DNA of 64,000 nucleotides from Endozoicomonas sp. SCSIO W0465. Lineage in GTDB: Bacteria; Pseudomonadota; Gammaproteobacteria; Pseudomonadales; Endozoicomonadaceae. Each line of letters begins with the position of its first letter. Position 1 is the stretch's first letter. The stretch covers positions 2,272,001 through 2,336,000 of the forward strand of contig NZ_CP092417.1 of NCBI RefSeq assembly GCF_023716865.1, read 5' to 3'. Positions 6,961 to 16,746 of the stretch are shown one piece after another. The notes below the pieces were generated by a model. It saw only the letters and a program-made list of their open reading frames with translations, was not told the origin of the DNA and ran no database searches. The position numbers and the translations under genes were made by a program.

Positions 6961-9510
6961 TTACCCTGACGATAGCCTTGCTAGAAAATCATACTCTGTT
7001 TTCCTCCAATCTTCACCTTTGAGCCGCTCCTGTCTGTCAGGGGCCAGTTGGCTAGCTTTGGTAAAAAAGGCAGAAACCAGGTTGTTCAGTTCATCCCTGG
7101 AAAAGATGCCCGGTGCTTTCCCTGCAGGGATTAATGCTGCGATACGAAGACAGTGGCCTAACTGACTGGAAGATGATGCATTAAAATACTGACTTTTTTC
7201 CATTGCATTACATGCACGGTTAATGGCGTTGGTCAAAAGCCCTAAAATGTCCTTATCCTGGCCAGAAGAAATGCATTCTCTGAAATAACGAATGCTGGTA
7301 CATAAGTCCACTTCCGGCCCTGAAAAACCGTTGTTCTCAAGCTGCATTTGGTCGAACTGATGCCAGTTCATTAAATCGACATGAATATTGGCAAGGGCCA
7401 GTTCAATGTCCTTGTCGTTGCAAGGCGTGCCTTCATGACCGGAGCGGTCGGTGCGCAGTTTCTCAAAGATCGTCAGCGCCGCCTGATGCTGGTCCATGGT
7501 CTGGTATAACCGGCCAAGGGCTAATTCAATTTCCTTATCGTTGCAGGGCGTGCCTTCATGGCCGGAGCGGTCGGTGCGCAGCTTCTTAAAGATCGTCAAG
7601 GCCGCCTGATGCTGTTCCATGTACTGGTATTGGCGGCCAAGGGATAATTCAACTTCCTTATCGTTGCAGGGGGTGCCTTCATAGCCGGAGCGGTCGGTGC
7701 GCAGCTTCTTAAAGATTGTCAACGCCGCCTGGTACTGTCCCATACACTGGTATTGTCGGCCAAGGGTTAACTCTATTTCCTTGTCGTTACAGGGCGTGTC
7801 TTCATGCCCGGAATGGTCGGTGCGCAGTTTATTAAAGATCGTCAGTGCCACCTGATGCTGTCCCATATGCTGGTATAGACGACCAATGGCCAGTTCAATT
7901 TCCTTGTTATTGCAGGGTGTGCCTTCGTGCCCGGAGCAGCTGGTACGCAGCTTCTTAAAGATCGTCAGCGACTGCTGATACTGTCCCATGCACTGGTATT
8001 GCCGAGCAAGGGTGAACTCTATCTCCTTGTCGTTGCAGGGCGTGCCTTCATACCCGGAGCGTTCGGTGCGCAGCCTGGTAAAGATCGTCAGCGCCTCTTG
8101 CTGTTGTCCCATGTCCTGGAATAGCCGACCAAGAGCCAGTTCAACTTCCTTGTCGTTACAGGGCGTACCTTCATGTCCAGAGCGGTCAGTGCGCAGCTGC
8201 CTAAAGATCGTTAGCGACTGCTGATACTGTCCCATGTACTGATATTGCCGGCCAAGAGCCAGTTCAACATCTTTTTCATTGCAGGGTATGCCTTCATGAC
8301 CGGAGCGGTCAGTGCGCAGCCTCTTGAAGATCGTCAGCGCTTCCTGATGCTGTCCCATGCTCTGGTATTGCCGACCAAGAGTTAACTCTATGTCCTTGTG
8401 GTTGCGAAGAGTGTCTTCGTGCCCGGAGCGGGCGATGTGCAGCTGCCTAAAGGTCATCAGCGCCGCCTGATGCTGTCCCATGACCTGGTATTGCCGACCA
8501 AGCGTTAACTCTATGCCCTTGTCGTTGCAGGGGGTGTCTTCATGCCCGGAGCGGTTGGTGCGCAGCTGCTTAAAGATCGTCAGTGCTTCCTGATGCTGAC
8601 CCATTCTCTCGTATTGCCGGCCAAGGGCCAGTTCAACTTCCTTGTCGTTGCAGGGCGTGCCTTCATGCCCGGAGCGGTCGGTGCGCAGCTGCTTAAAGAT
8701 CGTCAGCGCTTCCTGATGCTGCCCCATGTACTGGTATTGTCGACCCAGGGTTAACCCTATGTCCTTGTCGATGCAGAGGGTGCCTTTATGTACAAAGCGG
8801 TTGGTGTGCAGCTTCTTAAAGATTATCAGCGCCTCCTGCTGCAGCCCCATGTTCTGATATAGCCGACCAAGGGCAAGACCATTAACTTTTTTATCGTTGT
8901 CCTTTTTTGAGTGATTGTTATAAAGGTCCCTCAAAATAGGCAGTGCTTCCCAAAAGAGATTTTTGGCTTGAAATGCTCTGCCTTTGGTCATCAGCAATCC
9001 ATAGTCAAGGGGAGGTTCAACCTGTGCTATGGTTTGCAGGCAATCATCAATTCTTCCTGAATTTAACAGGGCTCTTGCTTTGAGTTGGTTTGCACGTTGA
9101 TAGACGCATGGACTCAAGTTGTAATTTGTTCCTAATATCTCTTCTGCCAATATGAGCGCCTGATGGTTATCGCCTTGCCTTAACAGTTCAAACCCTTCAT
9201 TAATACCCGGCATATTCCTCTGTCGATGATAGGCCGCCCCTGGTTGAGAGTTGAGTGGGGCGCAGATATGAAAATCCTGAAAAGTCTTTCCGCATTCATA
9301 GGTGTTTAGCCTGTCGGGTGGATACAGATGCGTTGTATATGATCGTCTTTGTGACGGTAGTGTGGGTCTAATGGTTCTGTTAAAACGTGTTCTCTTATAG
9401 GGGGGAGTCTCACTTCTGTGGTATTGGTTATTCTGATGATGAGCCAGTGAGAGGTCAGGACAGTTCAAATAGTCGTTATGATTATGCATATACATCGAAC
9501 ACCAATACAC
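6961..9510 (-). CDS. TPR-like tandem-repeat protein (twelve 41-residue repeats)
   Basis: Residues about 205-720 consist of twelve near-identical 41-residue units with the consensus ELALGRQYQYMGQHQEALTI followed by FKQLRTDRSGHEGTPCNDKE, plus a partial thirteenth. Each unit has the helix-A/helix-B pattern of a tetratricopeptide repeat (alternating LG..Y..MG and QEALTIF) with an insertion of about seven residues carrying Gly-His-Glu and Cys. The N-terminal 100 residues are His, Asn and Arg rich with no signal peptide; residues 100-200 hold more divergent TPR-like helices (FELLRQGDNHQALILAEEIL). The C-terminal 110 residues are unique. The frame opens with GTG at 9510; ATG codons at 9495 and 9489 are equally possible because none has a clear ribosome site. 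TPR arrays bind peptides; the partner is unknown. Confidence 0.8.
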   Translation of the reverse strand: MYWCSMYMHNHNDYLNCPDLSLAHHQNNQYHRSETPPYKRTRFNRTIRPTLPSQRRSYTTHLYPPDRLNTYECGKTFQDFHICAPLNSQPGAAYHRQRNMPGINEGFELLRQGDNHQALILAEEILGTNYNLSPCVYQRANQLKARALLNSGRIDDCLQTIAQVEPPLDYGLLMTKGRAFQAKNLFWEALPILRDLYNNHSKKDNDKKVNGLALGRLYQNMGLQQEALIIFKKLHTNRFVHKGTLCIDKDIGLTLGRQYQYMGQHQEALTIFKQLRTDRSGHEGTPCNDKEVELALGRQYERMGQHQEALTIFKQLRTNRSGHEDTPCNDKGIELTLGRQYQVMGQHQAALMTFRQLHIARSGHEDTLRNHKDIELTLGRQYQSMGQHQEALTIFKRLRTDRSGHEGIPCNEKDVELALGRQYQYMGQYQQSLTIFRQLRTDRSGHEGTPCNDKEVELALGRLFQDMGQQQEALTIFTRLRTERSGYEGTPCNDKEIEFTLARQYQCMGQYQQSLTIFKKLRTSCSGHEGTPCNNKEIELAIGRLYQHMGQHQVALTIFNKLRTDHSGHEDTPCNDKEIELTLGRQYQCMGQYQAALTIFKKLRTDRSGYEGTPCNDKEVELSLGRQYQYMEQHQAALTIFKKLRTDRSGHEGTPCNDKEIELALGRLYQTMDQHQAALTIFEKLRTDRSGHEGTPCNDKDIELALANIHVDLMNWHQFDQMQLENNGFSGPEVDLCTSIRYFRECISSGQDKDILGLLTNAINRACNAMEKSQYFNASSSSQLGHCLRIAALIPAGKAPGIFSRDELNNLVSAFFTKASQLAPDRQERLKGEDWRKTEYDFLARLSSG
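7385..8880. repeat. Twelve tandem 123-bp coding repeats
   Basis: The motif CTTGTCGTTGCAGGG with its TPR-like context recurs at exact 123-bp steps (for example 7411 and 7534) across this stretch, inside the gene at 6961-9510. The units differ by scattered substitutions, many synonymous or at the two variable residues after LGRQYQ, which suggests duplication followed by drift and gene conversion. The high identity makes copy number prone to change by slippage or unequal recombination. Confidence 0.9.
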
Positions 9511-9569
9511 AGAATCAGTAGTTATTTACTTATTGTTGTTTAAACACTTCATTATTGGCAATACTGAGC

Positions 9570-10514
9570 TTACAGGCAAGGTGCTATATAATGTGGACTT
9601 ATTCCCGTGCTGGAAATGACGTCCATAATATCCTTATGCCGGTAAACCCCGCATTGCAGCAGCAATGTTTTGAATCCCATGGCATTGCCCCCCAGAATAT
9701 CGGTATATAGAGTGTCCCCAACCATCAGAACTCTGGATGGTTCGGTCATCTGATGTTGCTCCATTGCCATTGAAAAAATGATACGGTCAGGTTTGCCAAA
9801 CAGTGTCGGTTTTGCCTTTTGATTGGTTTGTTCTACCAGGTCTGCGACAAAGTAACCCGGCGTGGCAGTGACATGCTCACCATGAGGCGCGCCGATATCC
9901 GGATTGCCGACAACCAGCTCAAACTGACGCCCATTGGCTGTACTGACCAGATTTTCCTGCATTTTTGCGGTCCAGCCTGCACCGGTCAGGAAGAGCAGGG
10001 TATCAATACCTTTCGGGATCTCTCCATTACAGCCATTAAGCCGAACCATGCCTTCCAGCAGATGGTTGGAAGGGTGCTCCAAAGGCGCAATAACGGCGAT
10101 ATGATTCCGGTTTGTGAGTCCACCAAGGTACTGCTCGGTTATATCAAGACTGGTCAGTACTTCATCACCGGTGAAATCAAAGCCCCGGGATTGATACCTT
10201 TCTGCGGCAACGGATCGGTTGGTCAGGGTATCGTTGGAAACCACACAAAATGGGATGCGGTTTGCCCTTAACTGCTGTATTGCCTCAGCGGCACCGTCAA
10301 TGGGCGTACTACCACGGCAGAGAACACCATAGGAATCCAGCAGGACCAGGTCAAATTGCCCCATGATATCTGCCAGTCCATCAATAAATTCTGGCGCAGA
10401 CGGCGGGTTGGCAATAGCTGGATACCAGTCAAGATGACGGGCATACATCTCGTTCATAGAGTCGGGAGAAAGGACAATCATGGAACTCTGCCTGATGCTG
10501 AAAATAAACGTCAT
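9570..10514 (-). CDS. HAD-superfamily subfamily IIA hydrolase (NagD-like)
   Basis: A 314-residue HAD phosphatase. Motif I reads LLDSYGVLCRG, where the nucleophile Asp is present but the second Asp of the usual DxD is Tyr. Motif II is VVSNDTLTNR, then the C2-type cap, then LFGKPDRIIF (motif III Lys) and MVGDTLYTDILGGNAMG (motif IV). Aromatic residues at the second motif-I site are known in the TIGR01459-like branch of subfamily IIA, so this need not mean loss of activity. Typical roles are dephosphorylation of sugar or nucleotide phosphates; the substrate is unknown. AGAGG lies six bases before the ATG at 10514. It is transcribed divergently from the protease gene at 10649, with about 130 bp of shared promoter region. 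Confidence 0.85.
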   Translation of the reverse strand: MTFIFSIRQSSMIVLSPDSMNEMYARHLDWYPAIANPPSAPEFIDGLADIMGQFDLVLLDSYGVLCRGSTPIDGAAEAIQQLRANRIPFCVVSNDTLTNRSVAAERYQSRGFDFTGDEVLTSLDITEQYLGGLTNRNHIAVIAPLEHPSNHLLEGMVRLNGCNGEIPKGIDTLLFLTGAGWTAKMQENLVSTANGRQFELVVGNPDIGAPHGEHVTATPGYFVADLVEQTNQKAKPTLFGKPDRIIFSMAMEQHQMTEPSRVLMVGDTLYTDILGGNAMGFKTLLLQCGVYRHKDIMDVISSTGISPHYIAPCL

Positions 10515-10648
10515 TTAATGCCTCTGATTATATCAGATGTCCGGCGGTTAAATACTGATAAAGCCTCTGATAACTCTGATCTCAGTCAAGCAGGATATTT
10601 TATTTGTGCTAGCTTGAAGTACTCTTTCTCTGGCCGTTGAGGTGTTTG

Positions 10649-12283
10649 GTGGTGAGGCTGAATGGTATTGCTAAAGTCGTCTGCTTTCTGTTTCTGGCAG
10701 TCTCGATATATGGGTACACGGCAGGTCCGGGGGGAACTGACTCCCTGCCGGTATATTCGGAAGACCAGGGAGTCAGGGATTCGATCATCAAAATCTATAC
10801 CTCGTTTAACCAATATGACCATCAGAATCCATGGAGTAAACTTGGCCCAAGACAGAAGTATGGTTCCGGTGCCATTATCCAGCTGCCAGACAGTGGCCAG
10901 AGGGTCGTTCTGACCAACAGTCACGTGATCAGTGCCCATACGTATATTGAAGGCAGGAAAAATGGTCAGACGGACCGTTATAAACTCAAGCCGTTGTGGG
11001 TTTCACACGAATTGGACCTGGCCTTGCTGGTACCCTTCCATGACCATGAGAAAGCGCTGTTTTTCAGCGGTACCACACCTATCCCTCTGGGCAAGGTTCC
11101 TCCTCTGCAAACGGATTTGATGCTGCTTGGCTATCCCATTGGTGGCGATACCATCAGCGCAACCAAGGGGGTTCTGTCCCGCCTGGAATATCAACCTTAC
11201 AGCAATTCCGGCTTCTCATTTCTGGCAGGGCAGATCGATGCCGCCAGTAACCCGGGCAATAGTGGCGGTCCCGCAGTGGTTAATGGCGAGATCATTGGTG
11301 TGTTAATGCAGGGATACAGTCCTTTCGAAGCCAGCAATATTGCCCATATTGTGCCGGTCAATATTATCAGACACTTTTTGCAGGATATTACTGATGGTCA
11401 CTATAGCGGGATTCCCAGTCTGGGTATCGAAACGGAAGAGCTGGAAAATGGTTTTTTTAAAACCGTCTATGGGGTGAAAGAAAACAAGGGAGTTCTGGTC
11501 CGCCATGTCATACCGGGTTCTGCGGCTGACGGGGTGTTGCAGCCGGATGATGTTATCCTGGAACTGGATGGGCATGGGGTAGGCCATGATAAAACCATCG
11601 TGTTCCGGGGCAGTGAGCGGGTTTCCATGGATTATGTGGTTCACTCACGTCAGGTTGGAGAGGAGCTTCGGGTCCGGGTTATTCGTAATAAGCAGATACT
11701 GGATCTGTTGGTTACGCTCACTCAGCCAGTGAATAATGATTTGTTGCTCGGTGTTGATGGTCAGTCTGCCCCTTCATACTTTATTTATCAGGGCCTGGTG
11801 TTTACTAAAGTGACCAGAGAGCTCCTGATGGGAGCAGGTCATGACCTGATTTCCTATGCAGGCCTTACCCCTTTGCTGCTCAATAATTTCCGGTTTGCTG
11901 ATGAAGATGAAGTGGTGGTCATCCTGAAAGTGCTTCCCCATGAGGCCAACCGGGGTTATCACAATATCTTTCTGAGAAAAGTCGACAGTGTTGGCTCTGA
12001 AAAAGTCAAAAACCTCAGGCAGCTGGTCGACTTGATCGAATCCGAAGAGCAGGACTTTCTGGAATTCAACACCGGCTACAAGGGGTTGGAGAAAATTGTC
12101 CTGAATACCCATCTGGCAGATATGGTTAACGCGGAGGTCATGTGGCTTAACGGTATTCAGCATGATCGCTCTAAAAACTTACGTATTAACCAATACCATC
12201 TTGCCGGTGAGAATACCCAAAAAATAGAGGACGTCATGAATGTTCAGCGGTTGCAGCATTATCAGGAAATGATTAGCGGTTAA
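10649..12283 (+). CDS. Exported DEG-type trypsin-like serine protease with PDZ domains (plant DEG2/DEG9-like)
   Basis: The start is taken as GTG 10649, six bases after GAGG; a TTG at 10637 is the frame limit. An N-terminal hydrophobic segment (VVCFLFLAVSIYGY) acts as signal peptide or anchor. The trypsin-like triad is visible as LTNSHVIS (His), HELDLALL (Asp) and NPGNSGGP (Ser), about residues 92, 123 and 205. A PDZ domain follows (GVLVRHVIPGSAADGVLQ, DDVILELDG, VFRGSERVSMDYV). The tail (PSYFIYQGLVFTKVTRELL, VLPHEANRGYHNI, FLEFNTGYKGL) strongly recalls the second PDZ-like domain of chloroplast and nuclear DEG2/DEG9 proteases rather than E. coli DegP. It probably degrades misfolded periplasmic proteins. 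It is monocistronic and convergent with the DUF4116 gene. Confidence 0.88.
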   Translation: MVRLNGIAKVVCFLFLAVSIYGYTAGPGGTDSLPVYSEDQGVRDSIIKIYTSFNQYDHQNPWSKLGPRQKYGSGAIIQLPDSGQRVVLTNSHVISAHTYIEGRKNGQTDRYKLKPLWVSHELDLALLVPFHDHEKALFFSGTTPIPLGKVPPLQTDLMLLGYPIGGDTISATKGVLSRLEYQPYSNSGFSFLAGQIDAASNPGNSGGPAVVNGEIIGVLMQGYSPFEASNIAHIVPVNIIRHFLQDITDGHYSGIPSLGIETEELENGFFKTVYGVKENKGVLVRHVIPGSAADGVLQPDDVILELDGHGVGHDKTIVFRGSERVSMDYVVHSRQVGEELRVRVIRNKQILDLLVTLTQPVNNDLLLGVDGQSAPSYFIYQGLVFTKVTRELLMGAGHDLISYAGLTPLLLNNFRFADEDEVVVILKVLPHEANRGYHNIFLRKVDSVGSEKVKNLRQLVDLIESEEQDFLEFNTGYKGLEKIVLNTHLADMVNAEVMWLNGIQHDRSKNLRINQYHLAGENTQKIEDVMNVQRLQHYQEMISG

Positions 12284-12320
12284 CTTTAAGAAGTAGCTTT
12301 TTTATGAGAGTGATATAAGC

Positions 12321-12339
12321 GGTCAGTAAATAACTGACC
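12321..12339. other. Short perfect hairpin between convergent genes
   Basis: GGTCAGT, a five-base loop and ACTGACC form a 7-bp stem between the convergent genes ending at 12283 and 12468. There is no T-run on either side, so it is only a weak candidate for a transcription end or operator. Confidence 0.3.
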
Positions 12340-12467
12340 ACTGTATTCGATAACAGTACTTTATCAACCACCTTCAGCTCCTGACTTAATGGTTCAACAG
12401 CTCCAATATGCCAGTATTCATTACGGTTAGTCCGTTCAATAACGACAACAGTGGCAATGAGGTGTTG

Positions 12468-15020
12468 TTACCCCCCAAGATTTAACTGGTTATTAATATT
12501 AAAAAAATCTCTCTGAACTAACAACGTGTAAGCATCAACGGGATAGAGCGTTTCACAGAGATGTTTATCATTGCCGATATGATTCAGGTAGCAGTCGGTC
12601 GGGTCATATTCACCTTTGGCAAGCTGATCAAAGCCCGGCTCACCAGGCTGCAATGCCGTCCAGTAGAGCACCTCCTGCGCTACCCGGTTAAGCCATGCCT
12701 GGTACTCATGCTCTTCCCGGCCCAGGAGGGATTGAAGTTGATTGCGTGTGTCAGGCATAGGCATAAGTCCCGACAGGAATTGATTGCAGGCCGATTCAAC
12801 AAATGAGGCTGTTTCCTTGAGTGCCTGAGGGTTTTTGTAGTGATAACCGGATTCCCCCTGACGTAGACGTGATCGCACCAGGACTGCCGATAAAATGATC
12901 TCACAGATGCTATTGGCCAGGGCAATACGCTGTGAGACTTTCGGCGGATAGCAGTGGTCCGAAGTATCTTTCTGCCGTAAACAGCTCTGAATATCGCCAA
13001 AGGTTTCATAATCACCCAGGTCACGCATGCCACAGTACCCAAAATCGATCTTATCAGTTGCAAGGGTATTCCATGCACCCAATGTGCCAGAGTAAACACT
13101 GTCATGTGCTCGGTCACACGCTCGATTCATGGCCGCGTGCAAGGCGACCCAGCCTCGTCCGGACTCGGTATCGTGCAGGCACTGCAGCATACTGGTTGGC
13201 ACCAGCCCCATGCTGATCATGTAACCGGCATCGTGACAGGCCATGAGGATGCCCTGCTCCGGGCGTTCCCGGGGACAGTCACCTTCTGCTTCTGGTGAAT
13301 GGGCATAGCGGTGATAAGCGTCAGGTGCAGTATATGAAAAGATATTGATGTACTTCTGGCCATCTCTTGTGATGATCTCCACCGGGTCATCAAAATTGCC
13401 AATCAGAAACATCAGTTCATCGCTCAGGGGCAGCTGCATAAAGGCCTGGTACTGCGGAAGTTCACTCTTGAATGCCAACCCTGGCGTATTGGCGATGACT
13501 TGGTAAAGCAGCCCTTCCCTGGCCAGGGTTTCAAGGGGTTCCCCGGCCCTCTGGAATTTAAAATAAGTGGCCTGGCCATCTGTTTTCAGACATTGAATTG
13601 TCCGTCCACCGACAGTCCGGATTGCTGATGCGTTGGCCGGGCTCAGCCCTTCGGGTATGTCCTGTAGCCTGAACGAAGAAGGCATGTGCCTGGCGATATA
13701 CCGGTTAATGCTCTCCCCAACAGCGGCGTTTGGCAGGGTAAATCCGGTGACCTGGTGAGCGGTTGAAATCAGGGGTATCAAAAACAGATTGGTATGCAAA
13801 AAGTCTAAAGGAGACTTTTGGCAAATCAGTGGTGCCGTCATTACCTGATTCGGGAAGGTGTAAGTCGGGAAATCCAATGAGTCAATAAACCTGAGTTTGT
13901 CTTCCCGCTTAACAGAGGAACAGGTTAAAAATGCCAACTGCATATCCGTTGGTACATAGGGTAATTTGTTTTCCATTATTAATTGGTTTCGTAAGTCTTG
14001 TTTATTTGAATACAAAAATGGATTCATCATCAATTTTGAGACTGATGCTTTGAGACAAATCTGATCGAAACTCAGGTTTTCTTCGGGAACATATTTCAAT
14101 ACCGACACATCTTTTGATAAGGCAATATCAAGGATTGCTCCCTTTCTGAAGGATTCAGGCACATCTTTCAGCGCCTCGGGTGACAGGCTTAGGGCTAACG
14201 AATAAAGCTCCAACGCTTTATCCTTTCCAACGAATCGTTGAAGGTTAAGATGTTCAGTCCAGTTAAGGGGTGTGTGTCTGTATTCCTTGCTAGTACAGAC
14301 TGACTTGAGGAAGTCATCAGTAATAAAATGCTCTGGAGTACGCATAAATGTAGATGCTTCTCCACAAGCGAAGGCAGTACGATATATTTCTATTTGTTGT
14401 GCTTCCGTTAGAAAATCAAGACGCTTCACGGGGAGTTTGCCGCCTTTGGAGGCTGCCAGACACATTTCAAATGTTATCATTGCTTCTGGAATTAAGTAGA
14501 TGGCTTTGGGGTCATTATCAACAGCCATTTGGCATAATGCTGCGGTTTTGAATTTATCAGGAACATATTTTAATGCTGACCCATTACGCCGAACAGCGAC
14601 CTCACAAAGCTCTGCTGTTTTTTTATGATCCGGGCAAAACTCCAGAACCCCAAAGTGTTTGATCGCAGTGATTAGTAAGTGATCGCTAATAGGTTTGTTC
14701 TCTGGGTAAAATCTCAGCGCGTCGGGAGACTTTTTGCAGGCAAGTTCAAAAAGTGCATCAGTTCTGGCTTCCCGGGGAACGAGGTCTATGAATTTTTGAT
14801 TTTTTTCAATGAGCACGTCAAAAAAACCATCATACAACCATTGTCTTTTAATCTCGTCAGGCACAGAAATAAGTGCTTCATATTTTTCAAGTGCCAAAGC
14901 CCGATAGAATTCATCGGTTTTCAACCTGTCGGGTAGATACGGAGAATCCGCATAAGGGAATATTCTACATGCCTGTACACACACATCCAGGGTTAACTTC
15001 TCCTGGGGGACCTCGTTTAT
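12468..15020 (-). pseudogene. DUF4116-repeat protein, C-terminal fragment of a gene split by two IS elements
   Basis: This is the main fragment of a gene whose other parts lie at 16557-16649 and 18543-19046. Removing both insertion sequences and one copy of each target duplication gives one frame of 1,049 codons. The fragment starts at INEVPQEKLTLDVCVQACRIF and contains DUF4116-like units of about 25-33 residues, such as GSALKYVPDKFKTAALCQMAV and PEALKDVPESFRKGAILDIAL. DUF4116 repeats are common in Legionella and Endozoicomonas proteins. The C-terminal half (from about GRTIQCLKTDGQATYFKFQR) has a Lys strand followed by a Glu helix (EPLETLAREGLLYQVI) and later YCGMRDLGDYETFGD, which loosely recalls a kinase-like fold; this is tentative. 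A GTG at 14984 could still start a shorter product. Confidence 0.8.
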
Positions 15021-16547
15021 CTCGACTTTAGAGTTTTAAGAGCACAATAGTTCCGGCGCATAATCTGCTAAAAGCAACCATCCCCAATGACGAAATTCGA
15101 GATGGTTGCCATGCTCACTTCAGATCATCAAGTAATCCTCAGGGAGCTCGCTTCATATACAACCTTTCTTGCTGGAGCGCTATCATCAACTGCAGTACCA
15201 ACGTTCTGCGAACTGCTGTTCGGTTGCATGCTTTCAGCCGACGGCTTTGTTACACAGGCGTTGTTAACAATTGATTTTCATTGTGTGTGGAGCAGCTACC
15301 ACCACTGGCTATCTCAGGGCAAGTGGCAATGGAAGAACTTGGCACGCCACTTGATCCGTCTGGTCTGCTCCAAAGCTCCTGAGAATCAACCTGTGGTCCT
15401 GGGGCTTGATGACTGGGTAATCGAACGGTTTTCCGACAAAGCCCCTGCTTGTCGTACACATCATCAACACAGCAAGAAACGCAATCGGCCGACGTACATC
15501 TGGGGGCAGTGTTGGGTTTCCCTGGCCATCATATTTGAGCGGGCTGCAGATGAAGTATTTACCGCCATACCGGTGATCTCATTTCCGACACCAGCTTCAG
15601 GTAACACCAGCAAACTGAAAATTGCCGTGGCCATGCTCAGGGTGGTACGCAATGAAGTGAAGGATCGAGTGCTACGCCTGCTAACCGATTGCTGGTATAT
15701 GAACTGGACACTGATAAAGCCAGCTCTGGAAATGAACATAGAAGTTGTTGGTCAGATACCTTCAAATCGGGCCCTCTATGCTTTGCCGCCAGCACCCACC
15801 GTAAAGAAGCGAGGGCGCCCAAAAAAGTACGGCATCAAGATGACGACAGAACAGGTTAAGAAACTGCCGGAAGAAAAAGCAACAGTATGGATGTACGGCA
15901 AATTTCGCAAAATACGTTATCGTACCCTGATCTGTCGCGCCAGATTCCTTAAAGGTCGTGAAGTACGCGTCGTCTGGAGTCGCTTTGAAAATGACAAAGG
16001 TCTGACCGAAAGCAGAATATTCATCTCGACCAATCCGGAACTTGAGGGACTGGAGGTGCTTCGTGCCTATTCCCGGAGATGGCCGGTAGAGCCAATGTTT
16101 CACCAACTCAAACATGCTTTTGGCTGTTGCCATTTATGGCAGCAGAAATTGCGAACACTGCTTCGATGGATGCATTTGAAAATGGCAGGCTATGCATTAT
16201 TGCAGTTATTAACCGTTTGTAAAAATCAGGCATGTCTGAATATTTCTCGGATACCCTGGAGAAGCCCGGATACAACCACTGCAGGCATGATGAAAATTGC
16301 TCTTTCAGGAATTATTCCGAGGTTCTCTATTCGCAAGGGCTGGAACAGATATAAGCAAAAATATGAGTTCAATTTTCGCGATCTGATCGACCAGTTAATA
16401 CCGGATAATTCAGAAGCAGCATAACTAAAGGCTTTTAGGCAAAAAACGGAAGTAATAACGAACTTGGAAAAACAGTTCACTGATTTCGGCTTGCTTCACT
16501 ATAAAAAGCTGACCGAATTATCGTTTTATACAGACTCTAAAGTCGAG
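15021..16547 (+). mobile_element. IS4/IS701-superfamily insertion sequence (1,527 bp)
   Basis: Terminal inverted repeats CTCGACTTTAGAGT (15021) and ACTCTAAAGTCGAG (ending 16547) are perfect for 14 bases. A perfect 9-bp target duplication, CTCGTTTAT, lies at 15012-15020 and 16548-16556. The element carries one transposase gene. It interrupts the DUF4116-type gene after the codons for DINE and keeps the flanking frame restorable on excision. Confidence 0.93.
15087..16424 (+). CDS. IS4-like DDE transposase
   Basis: A 445-residue transposase, the only gene in the element. The N-terminal catalytic strand is VVLGLDDWVIERF, the second acidic region is LLTDCWYMNWTLI, and the C-terminal YREK-type signature is YSRRWPVEPMFHQLKHAFG, with Tyr, Arg, Glu and Lys at the expected spacing. 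A basic RGRPKKYG stretch lies near the middle. The frame is intact. It is possible that translation starts at a downstream ATG (15105), since no ribosome site distinguishes them. Confidence 0.88.
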   Translation: MTKFEMVAMLTSDHQVILRELASYTTFLAGALSSTAVPTFCELLFGCMLSADGFVTQALLTIDFHCVWSSYHHWLSQGKWQWKNLARHLIRLVCSKAPENQPVVLGLDDWVIERFSDKAPACRTHHQHSKKRNRPTYIWGQCWVSLAIIFERAADEVFTAIPVISFPTPASGNTSKLKIAVAMLRVVRNEVKDRVLRLLTDCWYMNWTLIKPALEMNIEVVGQIPSNRALYALPPAPTVKKRGRPKKYGIKMTTEQVKKLPEEKATVWMYGKFRKIRYRTLICRARFLKGREVRVVWSRFENDKGLTESRIFISTNPELEGLEVLRAYSRRWPVEPMFHQLKHAFGCCHLWQQKLRTLLRWMHLKMAGYALLQLLTVCKNQACLNISRIPWRSPDTTTAGMMKIALSGIIPRFSIRKGWNRYKQKYEFNFRDLIDQLIPDNSEAA

Positions 16548-16657
16548 CTCGTTTATATCAAGGGGGTTTTTTTTAATTTTGATCAGGTAAGCTTCAGAAT
16601 CAAGCTGATCAGGGGCAGCATCAGGAGGTAACTTCCCGAAGTATTTTATAAATGCTT
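16548..16657 (-). pseudogene. Middle fragment of the split DUF4116-type gene
   Basis: This short segment between the IS4-like element and IS66 unit B encodes, on the minus strand, AFIKYFGKLPPDAAPDQLDS then EAYLIKIKKNPLDINE. It joins in frame with LPVSDYKAF from 18543-19046 and with VPQEKLTLDV from 15020 downward. It includes one copy of each neighbouring target duplication (16548-16556 and 16650-16657). Confidence 0.85.
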
Positions 16658-16746
16658 GTAACTGTTCAGCACCCCCACATAAATCTGGAATTTTCTGATT
16701 TTTATACCATCCTCTTAAGCACCATTTTTCCACAATATTCGCCAGC

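Noticed and set aside
7385..8880. Regular repeats that could suggest a CRISPR array
   Set aside because: The 123-bp units are coding repeats in one frame with no short repeat-spacer pattern.
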